Assembly: GCA_036274195.1 (NCBI GenBank)
Contig: DASUGD010000159.1
Span: 1 to 64,000 of the forward strand
DNA: 64,000 nucleotides
Source: JAJKIV01 sp036274195
GTDB taxonomy: Bacteria > Gemmatimonadota > Gemmatimonadetes > Gemmatimonadales > Gemmatimonadaceae
Direction: 5' to 3'
This document shows positions 25,939-33,739 of this stretch, piece after piece. The notes beneath the pieces were generated by a model. It saw nothing but the letters and a program-made list of their open reading frames with translations. It did not search any database and was not told the origin of the DNA. The position numbers and the translations under genes are program-made. The number at the start of each line of letters is the position of its first letter. Within the stretch, counting starts at the first letter, position 1.

Positions 25939-26659
25939 CGCGCTCGACCAGTATCCGGCCCGCGAGGGCGTGACCGATCTGATGTTGCGCGCCGCCGACG
26001 CGCACGGTGAGCGGCCCCTCGAACGGGGCGCGCTCGCCGACGGCGACCTGAACACCTGGACGGATACCTAACGAATCCAGGTAGCGGAGCAGCTCGTCGT
26101 TCTCGTCGCCCACGCGCACGACCAGCGCGCGCATGCCGGTCGCGACGTCGGCGAGTGAGCTGTGGCGCGTCTCGTCGATGACACCGTCGCGCGTGGGTAT
26201 CGGCGCGCCGTGCGGGTCGGTCACCGGCTGGCCGATCGCGGCCGCCATGCGGTCGATCAGTTCGTCGGACGCAGCGTGCTCGAGACGCTCCGCTTCCGGA
26301 TGGACCTGATCCCACGGATAACCGAGCGCCTGGACGAGATACGCCTCGATCACGCGATGCCGTCGAATCGTGCGCAGGGCCGCGCGGCGGCCGGCGTCCG
26401 TCAGACGCACGCCGCGGTACCGCTCGTAGGCGAGAAGTCCCTGCTCCGCGAGACGACGAACCATCCCGGTGACTGATGCGGGCGCGATCTGGAGGCGGCT
26501 CGCGATGTCGTTGGTCGCCGCGGCGGATCCACTCAGCTCGGCCTCGTAAATGGCCTTGAGGTAGTCCTCGACCGGCGCAGTCAGCCCCACCAGGCGGGGC
26601 TCGACCGCAGTGTGTGCGGGCGTCACGCTCGATCGCCGGGGGGAGCGCTGGCCCGTCAC
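25925..26659 (-). CDS. mntR: DtxR/MntR-family metal-dependent transcriptional regulator
   Basis: A 244-residue repressor. It has an N-terminal winged helix (VEDYLKAIYEAEL, RLQIAPASVTGMVRRLAEQGLL), a dimerisation/metal domain with HRVIEAYLVQALGYPWDQVHPEAERLEHAAS, which holds the usual metal-ligand residues, and a C-terminal FeoA/SH3-like domain. When loaded with Mn2+ or Fe2+ the family binds palindromes like the one at 28553-28575. GTG at 26659 overlaps the universal stress protein stop (GTGA). Manganese specificity is inferred from the linked NRAMP gene. Confidence 0.88.
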   Translation of the reverse strand: MTGQRSPRRSSVTPAHTAVEPRLVGLTAPVEDYLKAIYEAELSGSAAATNDIASRLQIAPASVTGMVRRLAEQGLLAYERYRGVRLTDAGRRAALRTIRRHRVIEAYLVQALGYPWDQVHPEAERLEHAASDELIDRMAAAIGQPVTDPHGAPIPTRDGVIDETRHSSLADVATGMRALVVRVGDENDELLRYLDSLGIRPGVQVAVGERAPFEGPLTVRVGGAQHQIGHALAGRILVERVTPT

Positions 26660-27108
26660 GTGGCCGCAGCCTTCTGCTTCACCCCTGCCGGAGCACGGAG
26701 CAGGAGAACCGGCACGCTCGTCATGTGCCGGACGGCATTCGCGACACTCCCGTAGATGAGATCGGCGATGAACCGGTGGCCGTGCGTCGACATCGCGATG
26801 AGATCGCAGTGCTCTCGCTCCGCTGCCGCCGCGATCTCGGTGGACGGGTCACCGGTCGCGAGGAGTGCTTCGGCCGACAAACCTTCCGCCGTCAGTTCAC
26901 TGGCGAGGCGCTCGATGTACGTCCGGTCGTCGCGCATCTCCTCCGACTCGCGCAGGTTGAGATGCTGGATGTTGCGCGCAGCCCAGCCGTCTGCGACGTG
27001 AATCAGCACGATTGACGCTCCGCAATACCGCGCGAGTTGCCGCACGTGATCCAGGATCCGCTCGTCGTAGCTCGAGTTCTCGACCGGAACGAGAATGCGG
27101 TGATACAT
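26656..27108 (-). CDS. universal stress protein (UspA family)
   Basis: A 150-residue UspA-fold protein beginning MYHRILVPVENSSYDERIL, with a C-terminal ATP-binding-type loop (ISTHGHR, GSVANAVRHMTSVPVLLL) close to the G-2x-G-9x-G-S/T pattern, so it probably binds ATP. ATG at 27108 follows the mntH stop by one base; the TTG nine bases upstream is less likely. Lying between mntH and mntR, it is probably expressed in response to metal status. Confidence 0.88.
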   Translation of the reverse strand: MYHRILVPVENSSYDERILDHVRQLARYCGASIVLIHVADGWAARNIQHLNLRESEEMRDDRTYIERLASELTAEGLSAEALLATGDPSTEIAAAAEREHCDLIAMSTHGHRFIADLIYGSVANAVRHMTSVPVLLLRAPAGVKQKAAAT

Positions 27109-27109
27109 G

Positions 27110-28501
27110 TCAGGCAAGCCACTGGCGGAACGTCTTGACGAGCAGCCATGCGTTCAGCGCCGCGATCACGAACGCCACGAGATAGGCGAGCACCTTGACC
27201 CAGGTGGAGTTCGCGAACTCTCCCATCTTCTCGCGGTCGGACGTGAACATCACGAGCGGAAAAACGGCGAACGAGAGCTGCAGGCTGAGCACGACCTGGC
27301 TCAGCACCAGGAGTTTTGCCGTACCGCTTTCCCCGTACAAGATGGCGACGATGGCGGCCGGCACAATGGCAATCGCGCGCGTGATGAGTCGCCTCAGCCA
27401 CGGCCGGATACGGATGTTGAGGAACCCCTCCATCACGATCTGGCCGGCGAGTGTTCCGGTCAGCGTCGAGTTCTGGCCGGACGCCAGCAACGCCAGCGCG
27501 AACACGATGCTCGCCGCGCCGACGCCCAGAAGCGGTGAGAGCAGCTGATACGCGTCCTGAATCTCGGCGACCTGGGTATTGCCTGATCGATGAAACGTCG
27601 CCGCTGCCACGATGAGGATCGCCGCGTTGATGAACAGCGCGAACGACAGCGCGATCGTGGAGTCCACGAACGCGAACCGCACAGCCTCCCGCTTCCCCTC
27701 CTGGCTGAGGTCGTACTTTCGCGTCTGCACGATGGAGGAATGCAGATAGAGGTTGTGCGGCATGACCGTCGCGCCGAGGATCCCGATCGCGATGTAGAGC
27801 ATCTGCGGGTCGCGCAGGATCGTGGGGCTGGGTACGAACCCGCGCAGTACGCCGCCGAGCTCCGGACGCGACACGATGAGCTCGAACAGGAAACAGAGGC
27901 CGACGGTCGCAACCAGCGCGATGACCAGCGCCTCGAGCACGCGGAATCCCTTGTTCTGCAGGTACAGAACGAGGAGCACGTCCAGCGCCGTGATTCCAAC
28001 GCCCCACGCGAGCGGGATTCCGAAGAGCAGGTTGAGCGCGATCGCGGTGCCAATGACCTCCGCGAGATCGCAGGCCGCAATGGCGATCTCGCAGAGCACC
28101 CACAGACCGAAATTGACGCGAGGCGAGAAATGATCCCGACACGCCTGGGCCAGATCGCGGCCCGACACGATGCCGAGCTTCGAGGCCAGTCCCTGAAGCA
28201 GGACGGCCATCAGATTCGATATGAGGATGACGCTGAGGAGCGTATAGCCGAACTGGGACCCGCCAGCGAGATCGGTGGCCCAGTTGCCGGGGTCCATGTA
28301 GCCAACGGCAACGAGATAACCCGGACCGGCGAACGCGAGGATCTTCCGCCACCACGTCGAGCCCGTGATTGGAACGCTTCGGTAGACCTCGGCGAGGCTC
28401 GGCGTGACCCGAGAGAGTCTCCAGCCAGCATCCTCGGCGCGCGTGACGGGCCTCGGGCTCGGCGGTTCCAGTTCCGGCGGGACTAGTCGCGGTGCGGACA
28501 T
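27110..28501 (-). CDS. mntH: NRAMP family Mn2+/divalent metal transporter
   Basis: A 463-residue symporter of about 11 membrane helices. It has the metal-binding DPGN of helix 1 (GYMDPGNWATDL) and the helix 6 motif VMPHNLYLHS with Met and His in place, so a divalent-metal transporter rather than a Mg2+-type variant. It imports Mn2+ or Fe2+ with protons. ATG at 28501 is preferred; GTG at 28519 is possible. A DtxR-type operator lies about 50 bp upstream, and the downstream usp and mntR genes are spaced by one base or overlap. Confidence 0.94.
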   Translation of the reverse strand: MSAPRLVPPELEPPSPRPVTRAEDAGWRLSRVTPSLAEVYRSVPITGSTWWRKILAFAGPGYLVAVGYMDPGNWATDLAGGSQFGYTLLSVILISNLMAVLLQGLASKLGIVSGRDLAQACRDHFSPRVNFGLWVLCEIAIAACDLAEVIGTAIALNLLFGIPLAWGVGITALDVLLVLYLQNKGFRVLEALVIALVATVGLCFLFELIVSRPELGGVLRGFVPSPTILRDPQMLYIAIGILGATVMPHNLYLHSSIVQTRKYDLSQEGKREAVRFAFVDSTIALSFALFINAAILIVAAATFHRSGNTQVAEIQDAYQLLSPLLGVGAASIVFALALLASGQNSTLTGTLAGQIVMEGFLNIRIRPWLRRLITRAIAIVPAAIVAILYGESGTAKLLVLSQVVLSLQLSFAVFPLVMFTSDREKMGEFANSTWVKVLAYLVAFVIAALNAWLLVKTFRQWLA

Positions 28502-28552
28502 GGACGAGAGCGGACGCACGCGCGTCCAACAGGAAGTTGGTTTATCGGAAAT

Positions 28553-28575
28553 ATGTTTTTAGGCTCACCTAACAT
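28553..28575. promoter_or_regulatory. DtxR/MntR-type operator upstream of mntH
   Basis: TTAGG-CTCA-CCTAA at 28559-28572 is a perfect inverted repeat, with AT-rich flanks extending to ATGTT...AACAT. The known DtxR/IdeR consensus is TTAGGTTAGSCTAACCTAA, whose half sites match. It sits in the short region before mntH, so the MntR encoded two genes downstream likely represses this operon. Confidence 0.72.
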
Positions 28576-28619
28576 AGGGCGGTGTGTTCGTTCCGGCAAG
28601 AGAAGTCGGCGGGTCTACC

Positions 28620-28660
28620 TTCGATTTCCTGATTCCCTATTCCCGATTCCCGACCAAGGC
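28620..28660 (-). repeat. short GGGAATN heptad repeat across the nudix stop
   Basis: Read on the minus strand the last codons and 3' flank of the Nudix gene are GGGAATC GGGAATA GGGAATC AGGAAATC. The repeat includes the TAG stop and encodes the last residues. It is a weaker version of the G-tract heptads at 45644-45965. Confidence 0.65.
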
Positions 28661-29254
28661 CTGCAGGTTGCGCAGGATTCGCTCCGTCATCCCCCACACG
28701 ATGTGCCCGCCGAGCAGGTAGCTCGGCACGCGCCAGGTCGCGCCGCGCGCGCTGACCTCGGATTCGACGGTGAGCGCCGGGTCTTCGAGCGCCGTTAGGC
28801 CGACCCAGAAAGCCGACGCCACCTCGTCGCTCGTCTCGATGGCGACGTCGGGCGACACGATGGCAACGAACGGCGTCACGATGATCGGAGGCAGCGTGGG
28901 TGTCCGCGGTCGCAGCTCGTCGAGCATGCCTAACACGATGCCATCGCGCGCGAGGTCTATCCCCGTTTCCTCTCGTGTCTCGCGAATTGCGGTGTCCTGC
29001 AACGTGGCGTCGGACGGATCGCGACGCCCGCCGGGCAACGCAATATGGCCACTCCACGGATCGTTCGCGCGCTCCGAGCGCTTGATCAGCAGCAGCTCGA
29101 TGACGTCGGCGGCGGTGCGACGGAGGACGATGGCCACGGCGGCGCGCCGCGGGGCACCGTCGTCCGGCGCCAGAAGGGCCGGCCGTGTCGCCAGGACGTG
29201 GCTGAGCCGCCGAAGCGTCGGATGGTCGACGAGCGTGTTCGCGTCGCCTGGCAC
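28637..29254 (-). CDS. Nudix hydrolase, CoA pyrophosphatase-like
   Basis: A 205-residue Nudix protein. The Nudix box runs from GG at residue 75 to REETGI at about 94-99, with LPGGRRDP before it and the E residues needed for Mg2+. The flanking LLLIKRSERANDPWSGHIALPGG segment matches the NudL/CoA-pyrophosphatase branch. It would hydrolyse CoA or related dinucleoside compounds. GTG at 29254 begins two bases after the rhodanese stop. The 3' end runs into a GGGAAT heptad repeat. Confidence 0.87.
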   Translation of the reverse strand: MPGDANTLVDHPTLRRLSHVLATRPALLAPDDGAPRRAAVAIVLRRTAADVIELLLIKRSERANDPWSGHIALPGGRRDPSDATLQDTAIRETREETGIDLARDGIVLGMLDELRPRTPTLPPIIVTPFVAIVSPDVAIETSDEVASAFWVGLTALEDPALTVESEVSARGATWRVPSYLLGGHIVWGMTERILRNLQALVGNRE

Positions 29255-29256
29255 TG

Positions 29257-29619
29257 CTAGTCCTCGACCGGCCCCCCGATGGCAATCCACGCGCCGAACC
29301 CGTCGGCCATCGACGAAACGTGCTCGTACCCCATCTGCTGCAGCGTGTCGGCCGCGAGCGCCGACCGATTTCCCCGCGCGCAGTAGATGACGATCGTTTC
29401 CTCGCGACCGACGCGCGCCTCGATGTTCGACTCGAGGTTTCCGCGCGGAATGTGCATGGCGTTAGGCAGGTGACCCAGGTTCCACTCGTTGGGCTCGCGA
29501 ACATCCAGGAAGATCACGGCGGCGTTCTTCTGCAGCATCTCGAGCACTTCGCGGGGTGTGTGCTCGCGGATCCGCCGCTTTGCCTCGTTCACGAGGTCCG
29601 TCCCGGTCTTGTAGGGCAT
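29257..29619 (-). CDS. rhodanese-like sulfurtransferase
   Basis: A 120-residue single-domain rhodanese. The active loop CARGNRS (cysteine at residue 80) is intact, with LDVREPNEWNLGHLPNAMHIP before it and a typical C-terminal DGFGAWI. It transfers sulfane sulfur, perhaps to cyanide or thioredoxin, or acts in redox or sulfur trafficking. ATG at 29619. It lies 11 bp from the LD-carboxypeptidase gene and two bases from nudix, one likely operon. Confidence 0.9.
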   Translation of the reverse strand: MPYKTGTDLVNEAKRRIREHTPREVLEMLQKNAAVIFLDVREPNEWNLGHLPNAMHIPRGNLESNIEARVGREETIVIYCARGNRSALAADTLQQMGYEHVSSMADGFGAWIAIGGPVED

Positions 29620-29630
29620 CGGTCGTTCGA

Positions 29631-30575
29631 TCAGGCGATCGTCAGGTGAGGTTGAACAGCGAGCGTGCGCCGGTCGGCGTCGAGTGACGCCACGGCACCG
29701 AGCGGCAACGTCCACTGGTCGGCAATGTGGCCAATGGGCGCGCCGATGATCGTGGGGACGTCGAGCAGCGCGGCAATTTCACCCACGACGTCATCGAGGG
29801 CTCGAGCGCCGTCATCGGCGGCCTCCGGGCAGTTGGTGCACGCGCCGAACACGATGCCTCGCACACCGTCGAGAAGCCTGGCGAGCAGCAATTGCCGCAT
29901 CATGCGATCGATGCGATACACCGGCTCATCGATGTCCTCGAGTACCAGGATCGCATCGCGGAGCCGCGGCGCGAACGACGTGCCCGCGAGAGCGCTCAAC
30001 AACGCGAGGTTCCCGCCAGCGAGTGTTCCGACTGCCACGCCGCCGTGAAGTACCCGCGCGCCGTCCGCCGTCCCGCACGAATCACCACCATGCGCGAGCG
30101 CACAGGCGAACGAGCGGCGCGAGAACGGCGTGAGCTCGGCGCGCGCCGTCGGTCCGTGGTAAGTCACCAGGTCGCTTCGCAGCGCGAACGCCGAGTGCAG
30201 CGCCGTGATGTCGGAATAGCCGATGATGGGCTTTGGTCGTCGCGCGGCTGCCGCATAGTCGATCGACTCGAGGATCCGCATCGTTCCGTATCCACCGCGC
30301 AGGCACCAAACGGCGTCGATCGCATCATCGCGAAGCGCACCGTTGAGGTCCGCAGCTCGCAGATGGTCCGGCCCGGCGAAATAGCCGTCGCGCGCGAGCA
30401 CATGCGCGCCTACTACGGGCTCCCAGCCGAACGATCGCACGTTGGCCGTTGCGCGTGCGAGGTCCCCCTCGATCCTCAGTGGCCCCGCTGGCGCAACGAG
30501 CGCAACTCGGGCTCCTTCACTCAGCAGTGGAGGTCGGCGTCGCGCAGCAAAGGCTCGAGGCTGTTCGTGATTCAC
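29631..30575 (-). CDS. LD-carboxypeptidase (S66 family, LdcA/MccF-like)
   Basis: A 314-residue serine carboxypeptidase that cuts L,D bonds, trimming murein tetrapeptides or related compounds. The region LRGGYGTMRILESIDY and the nucleophile motif GYSD (serine near residue 121) are clear, as are LEDIDEPVYRIDRMMRQL and GAPIGHIADQWTLPLG, which hold the glutamate and histidine of the triad. GTG at 30575 is used because it gives the family N-terminus; the region upstream is low complexity. Divergent from the Gly/Ser-rich gene. Confidence 0.87.
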   Translation of the reverse strand: MNHEQPRAFAARRRPPLLSEGARVALVAPAGPLRIEGDLARATANVRSFGWEPVVGAHVLARDGYFAGPDHLRAADLNGALRDDAIDAVWCLRGGYGTMRILESIDYAAAARRPKPIIGYSDITALHSAFALRSDLVTYHGPTARAELTPFSRRSFACALAHGGDSCGTADGARVLHGGVAVGTLAGGNLALLSALAGTSFAPRLRDAILVLEDIDEPVYRIDRMMRQLLLARLLDGVRGIVFGACTNCPEAADDGARALDDVVGEIAALLDVPTIIGAPIGHIADQWTLPLGAVASLDADRRTLAVQPHLTIA

Positions 30576-30676
30576 ATCACACCCTGGCACATGCGTTGCC
30601 CCACTCACCCTCGCAGCGTGTAGCGGACTATTCCACTGCACGCTCGAGCAGTCAAAATACGCTGGAGGGTAGACGC

Positions 30677-31156
30677 ATGGCGGACCAGAACAGGAATCGT
30701 GGGTCGAGCGGCGACGAGATGGATCGCGACTCGGGAATGCACGGCAACTCGGGATCGCAGGGCGGATCGCCGGGAGGCTCATCCGGAAGCTCGGGAGGCG
30801 GGTCGTCGTCTCGTGGCAGCACAGGTAGCCAGGGCGGGTCGGGTGGCTCGCGGTCTGGCGGAATGGGCGACGAAGACGAGCTGACCAGAGGCACGAGCGG
30901 GTCGGGACGTTCTGGCTCGTCAGGCGCGGGAAGTGGCTCATCGGGAAGTGGCTCATCGGGAAGTGGCTCATCGGGCGGCAGCGGCGGAACGAGTGGGACC
31001 GGCGGCAGTGGCGGCGGCGGTGGGGGAATGGGTGGCTCGGGCGGCGGCAATCGTGGCGGAATGGGCGGCTCTGGCGGATCGGGTGGATCGTCGGGTGGTT
31101 CGGGTAGCTCGCACGGATCCGGCGGCTCGTCAGGCGGATCTACCGGCAATCGCTGA
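30677..31156 (+). CDS. Gly/Ser-rich low-complexity protein
   Basis: A 159-residue protein made almost wholly of Gly and Ser with scattered Arg, Asp and Met, plus a charged DEDELTR patch in the middle. A 15-bp unit GGAAGTGGCTCATCG is repeated three times (30929-30973), so slippage made part of it. It has no signal sequence and should be disordered. ATG at 30677 has GGAGGG eight bases upstream, and a strong terminator follows at 31185, so it is a real, separately transcribed gene. A glycine-rich stress or DNA-binding linker role is possible but unproven. Confidence 0.72.
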   Translation: MADQNRNRGSSGDEMDRDSGMHGNSGSQGGSPGGSSGSSGGGSSSRGSTGSQGGSGGSRSGGMGDEDELTRGTSGSGRSGSSGAGSGSSGSGSSGSGSSGGSGGTSGTGGSGGGGGGMGGSGGGNRGGMGGSGGSGGSSGGSGSSHGSGGSSGGSTGNR

Positions 31157-31184
31157 CCCTCAGATGGTCCGAAGCACGTTGTTG

Positions 31185-31213
31185 AAAGGGCGACCCCAAC
31201 GGGTCGCCCTTTT
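31185..31213 (+). terminator. rho-independent terminator
   Basis: AAGGGCGACCC-CAAC-GGGTCGCCCTTTT: perfect 11-bp stem, short loop and a T-run, 29 bp after the Gly/Ser-rich gene. It separates that gene from the symporter gene. Confidence 0.88.
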
Positions 31214-31239
31214 CACGTCCGGCCCTACATTAGCTGCGC

Positions 31240-32520
31240 ATGTCCCTGACCACGCGCGTGATGATCGCGCTCATCGTTGGCGTCGCTGCGGGTGTAGCCA
31301 TCGCAAGCAGCGGCTCCCCGATGCTTGCGCGCGGAGCGATGGCGGTAGAGCCACTCGGTACGCTCTGGATCAACGCGATCCGGATGACCGTGATTCCTCT
31401 CGTTGTCGGCAGCCTGATCGTCGGCATAACGAGCGCACCCAACGCCAATGCCATCGGCCGAGTCGGCCGAGGGGCGATCGTGTTCTTCATCGTCACGCTA
31501 TTCGCCGGTGCAGGATACGCGGCGGTGATCGCCCCCCCACTGATTGACCGCATTCCCCTCGACCCCGCCGCGATCGCGTCCATGCAGGCGAGCGCGAAGA
31601 CGGCGAGCGGCACGGTCGCACAGAGCGCGAACGTTCCGACGTTCACGCGCTGGCTCGTTGACCTCGTTCCCGCGAATCCGATCAAGGCCGCCGCCGACGG
31701 CGCGCTCCTCCCCATCATCGTTTTCACCCTGCTGCTCGGTCTCGCGCTGCTGACGCTGCCCGCCGAACGTCGAGACCCGGTCGTCGCGTTCTTCCAGGGA
31801 CTCGGTGATGCAGCGCTGGCGGTGGTGCGGTGGGTGCTGGAGCTCGCCCCCATTGGGGTGTTCGCGCTCGCACTGCCCCTCGCGACGCGCATGGGGGCAT
31901 CCGCCGCGGGCGCGCTCGCCGGTTTCGTTGCTACGGTCATTTTCATCACGGTGTCGTTCTGCGTCGTGATCCTCTATCCGGTCGCGGTCATCGGCGGACG
32001 AATCCCATTGGTGCAGTTCGCGAAGGCCATCCTGCAATCTCAGGCCGTGGCGTTCAGCTCACGCTCATCGCTCGCCGCGCTCCCGGCGATGATCGAGAGC
32101 GCGCGCACGCGCCTTGGCCTGCCCGCCGAGATCTCGGGCTTTTTCCTGCCGCTTGCCGCATCGACGTATCGCGTCGCTGGTGCCGTTGCTCAGCCCACCG
32201 CCGTGCTGTTCATCGCGCGTCTGTACGGCGTCGAGCTGACGGCCACGCAGATGCTGTCCGTCGTGCTCACGGTAGTGCCCACGACGTTCAGCGTGCCGGG
32301 GATCCCTGCCGGATCGATCATCGTCATGGTCCCGATTCTCATGGGCGCTGGCCTGCCCGCGGAGGGCATTGGCGTGCTGCTCGGGATCGACGCGATCACC
32401 GACATGTTCCGCACGGCCGCCAACGTCACGGGCGACATGGCCGGCGCCGTCGTGCTCGGCCGACGGGCGCGTGCCACGGCCGCCGTCGCACTGCAACCGG
32501 CGAGCGAGCCCACACCCTGA
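31240..32520 (+). CDS. dicarboxylate/amino acid:cation symporter (DAACS)
   Basis: A 426-residue symporter of the GltP/DctA family, with eight membrane helices and two re-entrant hairpins. It shows the serine-rich hairpin AFSSRSSLAALPAM, the LPLAASTYRVAGAVAQP region where the usual sodium-binding NMDG sequence is replaced by STYR, and the late GIPAGSIIVM and GIDAITDMFRTAANVTGD motif that binds substrate. It probably imports glutamate, aspartate or C4-dicarboxylates with H+ or Na+. ATG at 31240. Confidence 0.92.
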   Translation: MSLTTRVMIALIVGVAAGVAIASSGSPMLARGAMAVEPLGTLWINAIRMTVIPLVVGSLIVGITSAPNANAIGRVGRGAIVFFIVTLFAGAGYAAVIAPPLIDRIPLDPAAIASMQASAKTASGTVAQSANVPTFTRWLVDLVPANPIKAAADGALLPIIVFTLLLGLALLTLPAERRDPVVAFFQGLGDAALAVVRWVLELAPIGVFALALPLATRMGASAAGALAGFVATVIFITVSFCVVILYPVAVIGGRIPLVQFAKAILQSQAVAFSSRSSLAALPAMIESARTRLGLPAEISGFFLPLAASTYRVAGAVAQPTAVLFIARLYGVELTATQMLSVVLTVVPTTFSVPGIPAGSIIVMVPILMGAGLPAEGIGVLLGIDAITDMFRTAANVTGDMAGAVVLGRRARATAAVALQPASEPTP

Positions 32521-32554
32521 CGCGCGCCTCCCGCCACCAGTCGCGCCACGCGCC

Positions 32555-33739
32555 GTGAACGATCTCGCGCTCGCGAGCCTTGTCGCGTCGCCGTGGATCT
32601 TCGTACCGCTCGCGACGATCTGGCGCATCCGCCACTCGCGCGAGCTCGCGCGCGACAGCGCGAGCGTTTCACCCGGCGGACCGCTGGTCTCGGTCGTCGT
32701 TCCGGCACGTGACGAGCGCCGGAACATCGAGTCGTGCGTGCGGTCGATCCTCGCCGGCGGCTACCCGAACATCGAGGTCGTGGTCGTCGACGACCGATCG
32801 ACTGATGGCACGGCGGACGTCGTCCGGGCGATCGCGCGCGACGACGAGCGCCTAACGCTGATCCAGAACCCGCCGCTCCCCGACGGATGGTTCGGCAAGC
32901 CGTGGGCCTGCGCGACCGGCGCGCGGTCGGCTCGCGGTGAGATCATCTGCTTCACCGATGCCGACGCGCGCCACGGCCGCGATCTCGTCGCCCGCGCCGT
33001 CAACGGCATGACCGCACGCCGGCTCGACATGCTGTCGGTGGCGGGTCGCCAGGAGCTCGGCAGCTTCTGGGAGCGCATCGTCCAGCCCCACGTCTTCTGG
33101 ATGATCGCGTCACGCTACGGTGGAACCGAGACGGTCAACCGGTCGAAGCGCGCCGAGGACAAGATCGCGAACGGGCAATGCATCTTCGTCCGGCGATCGG
33201 CTTACGTGTCGATCGGCGGACATGAGGCGGTGCGCAACCAGGTGGCCGAGGACGTGGCACTCGCACAGCGGCTCTTCGCGGCCGGCAGGCGCACAGAGCT
33301 CATTCTCGGTCGCGACGAGTTGACGACGCGCATGTACACATCGCTGCGCGAGATCATGGCGGGGTGGCGGAAGAACATCTTCGCGGGCGGCCGCGAGGCG
33401 ATGCCGTGGGGGCGCGTCGGGCAAGCGATATTCCCCGCCCTGCTGCTGTTGTCGCCACTCCTGACGCTTCTTCCGCTCGTCGGAGTCGTCGCCGGCGCGC
33501 TCGCGGGCGGACCTCGCTGGCTCCTGCTCGCGTCGGCCATCGCGCTCGCGGCCCAGGTGATCACCTGGGCCGCGGTCTATCGGTGGATGGGCGCGCCGAT
33601 GCGGTTTGCCGCCCTGTTCCCGTTAGGCTCCATCATTGTCGCGATCATCGCGGTCCAGGCGATTGCCCGGGGATCACGCGTGGAATGGAAGGGTCGCGCC
33701 TACCTCACGACGTCGCGCGCCCCACACAGGTCTCGATGA
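32555..33739 (+). CDS. membrane glycosyltransferase, GT2 (CrtQ-like)
   Basis: A 394-residue GT-A glycosyltransferase with an N-terminal membrane helix, a catalytic domain (about 45-280) and two or three C-terminal helices. Motifs: VVVPARDERRNIESCV, VVDDRSTDGTADV, FTDADARH (the DxD for the metal-sugar nucleotide) and, later, the acceptor-side AEDVALAQRLFAAG with QxxRW replaced by AGWRKN. The arrangement resembles enzymes that glycosylate carotenoid acids or lipids. GTG start at 32555. Its 3' end overlaps the convergent CotH-like gene by 35 bp. Confidence 0.85.
   Translation: MNDLALASLVASPWIFVPLATIWRIRHSRELARDSASVSPGGPLVSVVVPARDERRNIESCVRSILAGGYPNIEVVVVDDRSTDGTADVVRAIARDDERLTLIQNPPLPDGWFGKPWACATGARSARGEIICFTDADARHGRDLVARAVNGMTARRLDMLSVAGRQELGSFWERIVQPHVFWMIASRYGGTETVNRSKRAEDKIANGQCIFVRRSAYVSIGGHEAVRNQVAEDVALAQRLFAAGRRTELILGRDELTTRMYTSLREIMAGWRKNIFAGGREAMPWGRVGQAIFPALLLLSPLLTLLPLVGVVAGALAGGPRWLLLASAIALAAQVITWAAVYRWMGAPMRFAALFPLGSIIVAIIAVQAIARGSRVEWKGRAYLTTSRAPHRSR

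Noticed and set aside
24426..25973. Long Arg-rich frame across the APC permease
   Set aside because: Shadow frame of a clear membrane permease; codon pattern and composition do not fit a protein.
30652..31149. Minus-strand Pro/Asp/Glu-rich frame opposite the Gly/Ser gene
   Set aside because: It is the antisense shadow of GGN/TCN codons; the plus strand has the ribosome site and terminator.
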